From: Paracoccaceae bacterium
GTDB lineage: Bacteria; Pseudomonadota; Alphaproteobacteria; Rhodobacterales; Rhodobacteraceae
Direction: 5' to 3'
DNA: 8,388 nt
Assembly: GCA_030625695.1 (NCBI GenBank)
Contig: DAOUQK010000146.1
Span: 1-8,388, forward strand
Position 1 is the first letter of the stretch. Every line of letters starts with the position of its first letter. Positions 1 through 5,942 of the stretch are shown here, one piece after another. Below the pieces are notes generated by a model, which did not search any database, was not told the DNA's origin, and saw nothing but the letters and a program-made list of their open reading frames with translations. A program made the translations under genes and the position numbers.

Positions 1-465
1 ATCGGCGGGCAGGGTTTCGGCCATACCATCGGCAAATGCCTCGAACGCCGTACTTGTTCCGCCGGAAAGGCCGACCAGAACCGGCACGCCATCGGCCAGT
101 GCGGCCCCGATGGCGGCGCAAAAGCCGCGCCCTTCGGCCTCTTGCGGGCCGAACTTGTTGACGATCAGAATATCCGCGCCGCCGGTGCCCGACGCCTCGA
201 CCGCCGCCACCGCCGTCGCGATCCCCGCAGGGTCCAGACGGCAGCCTTGCGCGCCCTCGCCCAGTGATTGCGTGATGCGGATTTCCGGCCCGTCGGGCAG
301 CACGCGCAGGTCCATGTCGCAATGATGCGCGCCCGGGGTCTCGTTGCCCAGCACCTTGACCACACCGATGACCGATCGGCCGTTTTCAGCCAGCCACGTG
401 GCGGCCTCGCTTAGCAAGCGATCGGTTTCACCACGCCCCTCGGCGCTGACACTGGCCAGCTTCAT
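1..465 (-). CDS. DUF2478 domain protein (partial, C-terminus off the left edge)
   Basis: The frame is open from the ATG at 465-463 to the window edge, giving 155 residues without a stop. It is preceded by a good ribosome site (AAGGAA). From memory the protein matches DUF2478: an N-terminal strand and helix (about residues 1-40), the HHCDMDLRVLPDGP and GAQGCRLD blocks (47-60 and 71-78), ADILIVNKFGPQEAEGRGF (97-115), and a final VPVLVGL strand (127-133). Family members are about 165-175 residues long, so only the last few residues should be missing. The biochemical function is unknown. DUF2478 genes often sit with molybdate transport or molybdoenzyme genes, and the NKFGxxEAxGRG segment recalls the Walker-B-like region of THEP1-type NTPases, but no P-loop is visible. 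The Fnr-type box upstream suggests induction at low oxygen. The family call is fairly firm; any role in molybdenum metabolism is inference. Confidence 0.8.
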   Translation of the reverse strand, partial: MKLASVSAEGRGETDRLLSEAATWLAENGRSVIGVVKVLGNETPGAHHCDMDLRVLPDGPEIRITQSLGEGAQGCRLDPAGIATAVAAVEASGTGGADILIVNKFGPQEAEGRGFCAAIGAALADGVPVLVGLSGGTSTAFEAFADGMAETLPAD

Positions 466-536
466 GCGTCGTTCCTTTCGTTCAATCCGGTTGCCACAGA
501 TGCGGCGAAGCGTATCGTGGCGCGGTGTTTGCGGGT

Positions 537-550
537 TTGATACATGTCAA
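537..550. promoter_or_regulatory. Fnr/Dnr-type binding site
   Basis: TTGAT-ACAT-GTCAA is an exact fit to the palindromic consensus TTGAY-N4-RTCAA known for FnrL in Rhodobacter and relatives. It lies in the 93 bp gap between the XRE-cupin stop and the DUF2478 start, 72-85 nt upstream of that ATG. It could therefore activate a DUF2478 promoter from a class II or class I position. This also argues that DUF2478 has its own promoter rather than being read only from the regulator gene. Dnr/NnrR proteins bind similar sites, so the exact regulator cannot be told. Confidence 0.6.
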
Positions 551-558
551 TTTCCCGG

Positions 559-1170
559 CTATTTCCCCGGTTTCCAGCAGACCACCAGAATCCGCGCATC
601 GCGGTCCCCGGCCGATACATAAATATGCCCCAGCCCGGAATCGAAATACATGCTGTCCCCGGCGGCCAGTTTGGTGATGCCGCGCCCCGAGATGTGCACA
701 TCCAGCGCGCCCTCCAGCAGCATCAGGAATTCCTCGCCCGGATGGCTGATAAATTCCGCGAAATCCGCCCGTTCATGCGCCTTGATCGTGCCGGTCATCG
801 GGATCATGTGCTTGCCCGCCAGATCCGACCCCAGCATTTCATAGACGTAATTTCGGGTCTCGTGCAGCGCGGCCTGGCCGGCGCGGGTGACTGAAACCGC
901 GCCGCGCTGAAACCCTTCGGCGTCGGCATCGAACAATTCGCCCACATCAAGGCCAAGGCCCTGCGCCAGCGCCATGAACCGGTCATAGGTCAGCGAAATC
1001 TCGTTACGCTCCATCTTGGAAATGGTCGAAACCGCCAGCCCTGTGCGGTCAGCCAGATCAGACAGTTTCCAGCCGCGTGCCTTGCGGATTTCGCGCACCC
1101 GCTGTCCAAGCCCGGCGGTCGACTGCGTGGCCGAGGGCGCAAGTGCCGGCGAAGTTGCGGCTTTTTTCAT
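559..1170 (-). CDS. XRE-family transcriptional regulator with C-terminal cupin domain
   Basis: The protein has 203 residues. Residues 21-81 form a Cro/C1-type helix-turn-helix (LGQRVREIRKARGWKLSDLA, then TGLAVSTISKMERNEISLTY), with the recognition helix around 46-56. Residues 128-200 form a cupin_2 barrel with the typical GEEFLMLLEG turn (145-154), AAGDSMYF (169-176) and a late GH (181-182). Proteins of this layout (SutR/YdcN, PuuR types) are cytoplasmic regulators whose cupin senses a small ligand, often an amino acid or amine, and many sit beside the catabolic genes they control. Here the gene is divergent from the oxidoreductase-hydrolase-OCD operon across a 123 bp gap with repeats, so it is likely the local regulator and autoregulated. 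The start at 1170 is the first ATG of the frame; the Shine-Dalgarno sequence is weak (TTGGA). Family call is firm; target and ligand are inferred. Confidence 0.9.
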   Translation of the reverse strand: MKKAATSPALAPSATQSTAGLGQRVREIRKARGWKLSDLADRTGLAVSTISKMERNEISLTYDRFMALAQGLGLDVGELFDADAEGFQRGAVSVTRAGQAALHETRNYVYEMLGSDLAGKHMIPMTGTIKAHERADFAEFISHPGEEFLMLLEGALDVHISGRGITKLAAGDSMYFDSGLGHIYVSAGDRDARILVVCWKPGK

Positions 1171-1189
1171 CCGTGGTCCAATTCGAAAA

Positions 1190-1214
1190 TTCCTGTTGTT
1201 TTCCTATTGGAAAA
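1190..1214. promoter_or_regulatory. Candidate operator: phased direct repeats and palindrome in the divergent promoter region
   Basis: TTCCTGTTG (1190-1198) and TTCCTATTG (1201-1209) are 9 bp direct repeats with one mismatch, offset by 11 bp, about one helical turn. The second overlaps a perfect palindrome, TTTTCC-TATT-GGAAAA (1199-1214). A related half-site, CGAAAATTCC, lies just left at 1184-1193. The cluster is 20-44 nt upstream of the regulator start and 80-104 nt upstream of the oxidoreductase start, the right place for an XRE-cupin operator controlling both directions. No convincing -35/-10 pair was found by eye on either strand. Confidence 0.4.
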
Positions 1215-1293
1215 TAACTTAGCATGAAATCTGTCTCGATGGGCAATACATTAGCCCGGGTGGCGAACAAGAACCATAGAGTCGGGGGGCGAC

Positions 1294-2436
1294 GTGGCCA
1301 CATCACAGAGGAATTTCGATGTCATCGTCATTGGCGCGGGCATGGCCGGGGCTTCTGTGGCGGCTGAACTGGCGCGCGAGGTGCGGGTTTTGCTGCTCGA
1401 AATGGAAAGCCAGCCGGGGTATCACACCACCGGGCGATCGGCGGCCATTTTTGCACCGGTCTACGGGCCAGCGCCAATCCGCGCCCTGACCCGTGCCTCT
1501 GAGGCCTTCTTTCTGGCCCCGCCGGACGGGTTTGGCGACCACGCGCTGTTTTCGCCGCGCCTTATCATGATGGTGGCGTGCGCCGATCAGGCAGGCAAGC
1601 TGGACGCGATGATGGAAGAGATTTCCGGCGATGTGGTGGCCGAACGGCTGGACGCTGCGCAGACTCGCGAGGCGCAGCCGTTGTTGCGCGATGGCTATGC
1701 GGTTGGGTCGGTGCTGGACCGCAGCGGGCAGGATATTGACGTGGCTGCCCTGCATCAGGGCTATCTGAAGATGCTGCGCCGGGCGGGCGGGGGCGTGGTC
1801 ACCAAAGCCAAGGTCAATGCGATGCAGCGGCAATCCGGATGTTGGCAGGTTACTGCGGCGGGCGAAGATTACAACGCGCCCGTTGTGGTGAACGCCGCCG
1901 GGGCCTGGGCCGACGAGGTGGGGGCACTGGCAGGGGCCGGGACAATCGGTCTGATCCCCAGGCGGCGCACCGCGCTGATGATTGCGTCCCCATGCGGGGC
2001 CGAGACCGACAGCCTGCCGCTTACCGTTGATATTGAAGAACAATTCTATCTCAAGCCCGACGCCGGGCGGTTGCTGATCTCGCCTGCCAACGAAGACCCT
2101 GAGGTACCGTCAGACGTGCAGCCGGACGAGATGGATGTGGCGATCTGCATTGACCGGGTTGAGCGTGCGTTTGATCTGGACGTGCGCCGGATCGAGAATA
2201 AGTGGGCGGGTTTACGCAGTTTTGTTGCCGATGGCGTGCCGGTGGTTGGCCTGTCGACGCAGGTCGAGGGATTCTTTTGGTTGGCCGGGCAGGGCGGTTA
2301 CGGCATCCAAAGCGCGCCCGCCCTGTCACGCCTGGCCGCGGCGATGGTCCTGGGCGCGGCTGTACCGGCGGATATCCTGGAACAAGGCCTGAACCCCGAT
2401 GATTTGAAGCCGGGACGAGAGGGGGCAAGAGGATGA
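1294..2436 (+). CDS. FAD-dependent D-amino acid dehydrogenase, D-arginine dehydrogenase (DauA)-like
   Basis: This 380-residue DAO-family flavoprotein probably oxidises a D-amino acid to the imino/2-keto acid, passing electrons to a cellular acceptor. Residues 10-19 carry the Rossmann motif VIVIGAGMAG, E36 is placed to bind the adenosine ribose, and QPGYHTTGRSAA (40-51) is the flavin region. Aligned from memory with Pseudomonas aeruginosa DauA, identity runs through LHQGYL (153-158), VVNAAGAW (198-205), FYLKPDAG (251-258), WAGLRSFVADG (304-314) and GQGGYGIQ (332-339). The carboxylate-binding residues are kept (R225, Y252, R308, G335, equivalent to R222, Y249, R305, G332). The side-chain pocket is not: DauA H48 and E87 correspond to I52 and I91, so a neutral or hydrophobic substrate is more likely than arginine. 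The GTG start puts the FAD motif at the usual distance from the N-terminus. The stop overlaps the next start (ATGA). Family call firm; substrate unknown. Confidence 0.88.
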   Translation: MATSQRNFDVIVIGAGMAGASVAAELAREVRVLLLEMESQPGYHTTGRSAAIFAPVYGPAPIRALTRASEAFFLAPPDGFGDHALFSPRLIMMVACADQAGKLDAMMEEISGDVVAERLDAAQTREAQPLLRDGYAVGSVLDRSGQDIDVAALHQGYLKMLRRAGGGVVTKAKVNAMQRQSGCWQVTAAGEDYNAPVVVNAAGAWADEVGALAGAGTIGLIPRRRTALMIASPCGAETDSLPLTVDIEEQFYLKPDAGRLLISPANEDPEVPSDVQPDEMDVAICIDRVERAFDLDVRRIENKWAGLRSFVADGVPVVGLSTQVEGFFWLAGQGGYGIQSAPALSRLAAAMVLGAAVPADILEQGLNPDDLKPGREGARG

Positions 2437-3287
2437 GCAATCCATTGATAGCGGCGCGCGATTCCTTTGTGGCCGAAACGCCTGAGCGGCGGGTGGTGAT
2501 CAACGGGCGTGACTGGGGGGTGATCCGGGCGGGAGATTCCGGTCCTGGTCTGGTGCTGATCCCCGGCACCTTGGGACGAGCGGACGTGTTTTGGCAACAG
2601 ATAGCCACGTTGCGGGGCAAGGCGCGGATTTTGGCGCTCAGCTATCCTTCCAGCGGTGGGATCAAGGAATGGGCGGCCGATATCGCCGGGATGATCGCGG
2701 CTGAGGGAATGCAGGGTGCCGTGGTACTGGGATCGTCATTGGGCGGGTATCTGGCGCAATATATTACCGGGCATTATCCGAGGTTGGTAGGCGGTCTGGT
2801 GGCGGCCAATACGCTGGTTACCACGCGCGGGATTGACCAGATGCCACCCTATAAGTTCGACCTTGAGACCATGCCGATTGAAGACTTGCGGGCCGGGTTT
2901 GAGACCGGTTTGAAGACCTGGCTTGATCCGTCCAATCCATATGCGGATCTGGCGGGGCTATTGCTGGCTGAGGTGGCGGGGCGTATCCCTGAGGCAGAGT
3001 TGCGCGCCAGATTGCAGGCGCTGAAACATGCGCCGGACCTGCCAAAGCAAGCCCTGGAAAGGGCGGCGGTATTTACAGTTGAGAGCGATGATGATCATCT
3101 GATTGACCCAGCGCGGCGCAAGGCGGTGCGCGACGCCCTGAACCCGGCGCGCGCCTTCCGGTTTCGCAAGGCCAGCCATTTTGCCTATGTCGTGCGGCCT
3201 GTTGACTATACTGCGATGTTAAACGAGATACTTGGGCTGACGCAGCCCGGGTCCCATTGGCCAATCGGACAGGAGACAGTTTTATGA
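2433..3287 (+). CDS. Alpha/beta hydrolase, maspardin-like
   Basis: This 284-residue alpha/beta-hydrolase-fold protein has no signal peptide, so it acts in the cytoplasm. Visible landmarks: oxyanion loop PGTLGRADVFW (44-54), strand and turn ILALSYPS (66-73), nucleophile elbow LGSSLGGYLAQ with S102 as nucleophile (99-109), likely acid D221 or D225 in ESDDDHLIDP, and catalytic H249 in SHFAYVVRP (248-256). The PGTLG, YP and GSSLGGxLAQ blocks recall the maspardin (SPG21/ACP33) subfamily, whose natural substrates are unclear. The gene overlaps its neighbours by ATGA at both ends and has an AGAGGGGG ribosome site at 2418-2425, so it is translationally coupled within the operon. By context it may release or process an amino-acid ester, amide or lactam for the flanking enzymes; this is inference. 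Confidence 0.82.
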   Translation: MSNPLIAARDSFVAETPERRVVINGRDWGVIRAGDSGPGLVLIPGTLGRADVFWQQIATLRGKARILALSYPSSGGIKEWAADIAGMIAAEGMQGAVVLGSSLGGYLAQYITGHYPRLVGGLVAANTLVTTRGIDQMPPYKFDLETMPIEDLRAGFETGLKTWLDPSNPYADLAGLLLAEVAGRIPEAELRARLQALKHAPDLPKQALERAAVFTVESDDDHLIDPARRKAVRDALNPARAFRFRKASHFAYVVRPVDYTAMLNEILGLTQPGSHWPIGQETVL

Positions 3288-4243
3288 TCATTATTTCAGG
3301 CGATGAAATTCGGGGCCTTCTGCCCATGACCGAAGCGATCGAAACCGTGCAAATCGCGATGATTGCGGTGTCGCAAGGCCGCGCGAACATGCCGCTTCGG
3401 TCGATCATGGAGATCGACGGCACCAACCGGTTGGGTATCATGCCCGGCGCCTTGCGTGACCCGGATGTATATGGCGTCAAACTGATAAGCCTGTTTCCCG
3501 GCAATCCGGCCAAAGGATTGTCGTCGCATATTGGCCAGATGATGATTTTTGATAATGACACCGGGGCGATGGCGGCCTGTCTGGATGCGGATGCCCTGAC
3601 AGCAATTCGTACAGCGGCGGCAAGTGCGGCGGCAACGCGGGTTTTGGCGCGCAAGGAGGCACAGGTTCTGGCGGTGATCGGCACCGGTGAACAAGCCGAG
3701 AGCCACATCGAAGCGATGATCTGCGTGCGTGACATTTCTGAGGTGCGGGTGGCCGGGCGCACAAGGGACAGGGCGGCAGAATTTGTAAAACGGGTTGCCC
3801 CGAAGTTCCCCGACCTGACATTTGTGGTCGCACAGGACGCCCGCGAGGCGGTACAGGGCGCGGATATTGTCTGTACGGTCACGTCATCGGCGACGCCAGT
3901 GTTGCAAGGTGACTGGATCGCGCCGGGGGTGCATGTGAATGCCGTCGGGGCATCGATTCCAAGCATGCAGGAAATTGACCAGGGCCTGTTGATGAAATCG
4001 GCGTTGTTTGTCGATTATCGCGCGTCCGCACTAGCCCAGGCGCGCGAGATTATCGACGCATTGGCCAGTGGCGATATGGACAAAGCCCATATCCGGGGCG
4101 AGATCGGGCAGCTTTATGCGGGCGAAATTACCGGGCGTAAAAGCGAAGATGAGGTCACACTTTACCGCTCGCTTGGGGTGGCGGCGCAGGATCTGGCGTG
4201 TGCGCGCCGGGTGCTGGAGATCAGGCAGCAGAACCAAGGGTGA
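3284..4243 (+). CDS. Ornithine cyclodeaminase/mu-crystallin family NAD(P)-dependent enzyme, likely amino acid dehydrogenase or ketimine reductase
   Basis: This is a 319-residue protein. The N-terminal substrate domain carries the family lysine in YGVKLISLFPGN (K66) and the arginine of LTAIRTAAASAAAT (R109). A Rossmann domain follows with VIGTGEQAESH (131-141), VAGRTRDRA (156-164) and HVNAVGAS (217-224). At the position of the catalytic Asp of true ornithine cyclodeaminases (VGGDCPGK) there is Ser (VGASIPSM, S224). This favours another family reaction, such as reducing a 2-keto or cyclic imino acid to the L-amino acid, as DauB and LhpI do. Start: the ATG at 3284 is preceded by AGGAGA (3271-3276, 7 nt spacing) and overlaps the hydrolase stop as ATGA; a TTG at 3257 would add nine residues but has no such support. 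Third gene of the operon. Family sure; reaction inferred from the DauA-like partner. Confidence 0.87.
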   Translation: MIIISGDEIRGLLPMTEAIETVQIAMIAVSQGRANMPLRSIMEIDGTNRLGIMPGALRDPDVYGVKLISLFPGNPAKGLSSHIGQMMIFDNDTGAMAACLDADALTAIRTAAASAAATRVLARKEAQVLAVIGTGEQAESHIEAMICVRDISEVRVAGRTRDRAAEFVKRVAPKFPDLTFVVAQDAREAVQGADIVCTVTSSATPVLQGDWIAPGVHVNAVGASIPSMQEIDQGLLMKSALFVDYRASALAQAREIIDALASGDMDKAHIRGEIGQLYAGEITGRKSEDEVTLYRSLGVAAQDLACARRVLEIRQQNQG

Positions 4244-4321
4244 TTGGAGCCGAAAAGCCTCCGGAAAACCAGCAGAACTGCGATGTTCCGTGATTTGTCC
4301 AAATCCGCATTCCCCAAGTAA
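4244..4321. other. Junction between the operon and the arylsulfatase relic
   Basis: About 78 bp lie between the OCD-family stop and the first recognisable arylsulfatase codon. I see no gene, no clear terminator stem and no insertion-sequence end here. It may contain the breakpoint at which the sulfatase lost its N-terminal part. Confidence 0.4.
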
Positions 4322-4856
4322 CTGGGCGATGTTCGCACGCAGTTTCACCATGTCATCGACCTGACGCCAGCCATCCTTGAAGCCGTCGGCCTTCCAGCGC
4401 CGACATCGATCAACGGGATCGCGCAGATGCCTATTGAGGGCGTCGACATGGGTTATGCCTTTGACAATGCCTCTGCGTCGTCGAAGCCAAAGGCACAGTA
4501 TTTCGAGAGGCTGGGGTTCGTACATTCTCGATGGTTGCCCGACCTACCTCTACAAAACTGTCAATCTCGAACGCTACGAGATCACGGGCGACCGTCTGGT
4601 CCCCGGCAGGCATACGGTCCGCTACCAGTGCGAATATGACGGTGGAGGAGCGGGCAAGGGCGGAACGGGTCGGCTCTTGGTTGATGGCGCCCAGGTCGCC
4701 GAAGGCCGGATCGACGGCACGATGGGCTATCGCATCTCTCTGGACGGGACATTCGACATCGGTTCCGACGCCGGTGAACCGGTGAGCGAGGACTTCCACG
4801 TGCCCTTCGATTTCAAAGGTACGTTGGACAATGTTGTCGTGGAACTGTATCTGTAG
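4322..4856 (+). pseudogene. Arylsulfatase remnant (5' truncated, internal deletion, frameshift)
   Basis: Two arylsulfatase pieces lie in different frames. In the frame of 4322, about 62 codons give GDVRTQFHHVIDLTPAILEA, then GLPAPTSINGIAQMP, EGVDMGYAFD and KAQYFE, the segment before the C-terminal subdomain of AtsA-type type I sulfatases. From about 4509, in the frame of 4512, follow GWGSYILDGCPTYLYK, LERYEITGDRLVPGRHTVRY, GGGAGKGGTGRLLVDG and PVSEDFHVPFDFKGTLDNV, the C-terminal beta subdomain, ending at a TAG (4854-4856). In intact enzymes roughly 120-150 residues lie between QYFE and the GWGxYxxDGKP block, so a large internal deletion also shifted the frame. The N-terminal catalytic part with the CxPxR/SxPxR formylglycine site and metal ligands is absent, and a stop codon directly precedes the first piece. 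The relic cannot be active. An ATG-led frame at 4377 covers only the second piece. Confidence 0.85.
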
Positions 4857-4882
4857 GGGTAAATCCCTTCAAAGGAAGTCCG

Positions 4883-5233
4883 ATGAATTTGATACTTCGA
4901 CGTGTGGTTCTTGGCTCGGCCTTGGTTATATGCACGGCGCTGTCCCTGGCTGCGCAGGTACTTGACATTTCCGGGGCCTATCGGGTTGAAGGGCGAAACC
5001 CCGATGGCTCCGCATACACGGGCACAGCAGCAGTAACCCAACAGGGCAGTGCGGTTCATATCAACTGGACCGTCGCCAACCAGACCTATGCGGGCAGCGG
5101 CTTACGCAACGGGCAAGTCGTGGTAATCAATTGGGGGCAAGCGGAACCTGTTGTCTATGTCGTCATGGGTAACGGAGAGTTGCACGGCACGTGGAATCGG
5201 GGCACCGCGCTGGACCGGCTGTTGCCGCAGTAA
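4883..5233 (+). CDS. Small secreted beta-rich protein of unknown function (LIC10280-like)
   Basis: The protein has 116 residues. The N-terminus is a Sec signal peptide: R6 and R7, a hydrophobic core at 8-23, and a probable cut after SLAA (24). The mature 92 residues read as alternating beta strands with family-like blocks: DISGAYRVEGRNPDGSAYTG (28-47), VHINWTVANQTYAGSGLRNG (58-77), VVINWGQAEPVVYVVMGNG (79-97) and ELHGTWNRGT (99-108). This Y-x-G / W-G / L-x-G-x-W pattern resembles the LIC10280-type family of conserved exported proteins, as far as I remember; no function is known. A good ribosome site (AAAGGAA, 4871-4877) precedes the ATG. It starts 26 bp after the ruined sulfatase on the same strand and may once have shared its transcript. 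It appears intact. C17 is not in a lipobox, so a lipoprotein is unlikely. Confidence 0.75.
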   Translation: MNLILRRVVLGSALVICTALSLAAQVLDISGAYRVEGRNPDGSAYTGTAAVTQQGSAVHINWTVANQTYAGSGLRNGQVVVINWGQAEPVVYVVMGNGELHGTWNRGTALDRLLPQ

Positions 5234-5278
5234 CGATTCGAAAAGCCGGAATCCGCAACACGTCCTTGCATAGCGCAC

Positions 5279-5331
5279 GTTATTCACAAAAGCATTTGTG
5301 GGTTATAAATAGCTGCCGGTTATACACAAAA
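5279..5331 (+). repeat. Direct repeats containing two consensus DnaA boxes
   Basis: GTTATTCACAAAA (5279-5291) and GTTATACACAAAA (5319-5331) are 13 bp direct repeats with one mismatch, offset by exactly 40 bp. Each contains TTATNCACA, the strict DnaA-box consensus (5280-5288 and 5320-5328). A third, degenerate GTTATAAATA lies between them at 5302-5311, and a 6 bp stem CACAAA/TTTGTG overlaps the first box. No replication gene is nearby, so a role as origin or DnaA-titration site is only a possibility. Confidence 0.5.
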
Positions 5332-5634
5332 TGCCCGGACACCGGGTCGTTCAACACGCCGATAACCTGCACGCGCATCAATTAGCAGGTGTCATGATCA
5401 GCACTGTTGATGGCAGAACGCTGCACAGGCCGTGGTCGCCGTTCCAGAGGGCCTCCGCAGGGATATCCACGCTACTAAGGTATCGTTTCAGTTTCCGACC
5501 CAACTGCAATGCAGGGGAATTGACGACATTGTTGGGCGTTTCGCACCGATACACGTGGGAATTGTCGTTTGATGCACGGGAATGGGTCGTGGGTAAATTG
5601 CTGTTCTTGTTCGACAGTTTGGTGAATTTACCGA

Positions 5635-5670
5635 TTTGGCGGCGGGTTTTCTGCTGGACTCTCCGCCAAA
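5635..5670. repeat. Perfect 8 bp inverted repeat with 20 bp spacer
   Basis: TTTGGCGG (5635-5642) and CCGCCAAA (5663-5670) are exact inverted copies. They lie 54-89 nt upstream of the lipoprotein ATG, where a dimeric regulator could bind or an RNA stem could form in a leader. No T-run follows on either strand, so a terminator is unlikely. Confidence 0.4.
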
Positions 5671-5723
5671 TCCGCTCATTCTGGTGCAGTATGTCTGTCG
5701 AGTTTAGGCAGTCGGGGGGAGCG

Positions 5724-5915
5724 ATGAAGAAATTTGCGATGATTATTGTGGTTCCGCTGGTGTTAAGCGCCTGCGCACGACCGGTGTATATTTCGGATGA
5801 ATTGCGCGCGATGAAACCGGCCTGCACTGACGGGCAATGGGAAGTCTGCGCCGATATTGGCCATGCAGTACGCAGGGAACGGGCCGAGGCGGCTTATCTG
5901 GCGCAAGCGCAGTAG
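5724..5915 (+). CDS. Small lipoprotein, function unknown
   Basis: The protein has 63 residues. A short basic N-terminus (MKK) and hydrophobic stretch end in the lipobox LSAC (14-17), so Cys17 should be lipidated and the mature protein of 47 residues anchored to a membrane facing the periplasm. With Arg18-Pro19 after the Cys and no Asp at +2, outer-membrane sorting is expected by Gram-negative rules. The mature part has two more cysteines (C34, C42) that could form a disulfide, then a charged alanine-rich helix. The ATG at 5724 has a GGGGGA ribosome site 3-8 nt upstream; a longer frame from 5331 exists but lacks support and would bury the signal. No family recognised. It is convergent with the toxin-like gene; T6 follows the stop at 5918-5923, preceded by a poor stem. 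Confidence 0.7.
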   Translation: MKKFAMIIVVPLVLSACARPVYISDELRAMKPACTDGQWEVCADIGHAVRRERAEAAYLAQAQ

Positions 5916-5942
5916 AGTTTTTTACGCCGCACAAAAACGGAC

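Larger units (their letters stand above)
5234..5723. other. Non-coding stretch between the secreted protein and lipoprotein genes
   Basis: These 490 bp are AT-richer than the operon to the left. Open frames exist on both strands but show no family motif or ribosome site. What can be seen is a pair of DnaA-box-like repeats near 5280-5328, a hairpin CACAAA-AGCA-TTTGTG (5285-5300), and an 8 bp perfect inverted repeat at 5635-5670. The lipoprotein promoter should lie at the right end, but I cannot place it. Confidence 0.6.

Noticed and set aside
1303..2043. 246-codon ORF antisense to the oxidoreductase gene
   Set aside because: Low-complexity Arg/His/Pro-rich translation with no motif; it mirrors the GC-rich codons of the clearly real DAO gene. 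The same applies to the antisense frames at 2051-2620 and 3073-3966.
3257..3283. Earlier TTG start for the OCD-family gene
   Set aside because: The ATG at 3284 has a well-placed AGGAGA and the ATGA coupling typical of this operon; the extra nine residues have no family counterpart.
4244..4321. Insertion-sequence end explaining the sulfatase truncation
   Set aside because: No terminal inverted repeat, target duplication or transposase fragment can be seen.
5331..5723. N-terminal extension of the lipoprotein frame (194 codons in total)
   Set aside because: The extension shows no family features. A ribosome site plus a full lipoprotein signal begin at the internal ATG at 5724.
5378..5827. 149-codon minus-strand ORF across the non-coding stretch and into the lipoprotein gene
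   Set aside because: The translation shows no recognised domain, it overlaps the lipoprotein gene antisense, and no ribosome site precedes the ATG. A remnant of a lost gene cannot be excluded, but nothing supports it.
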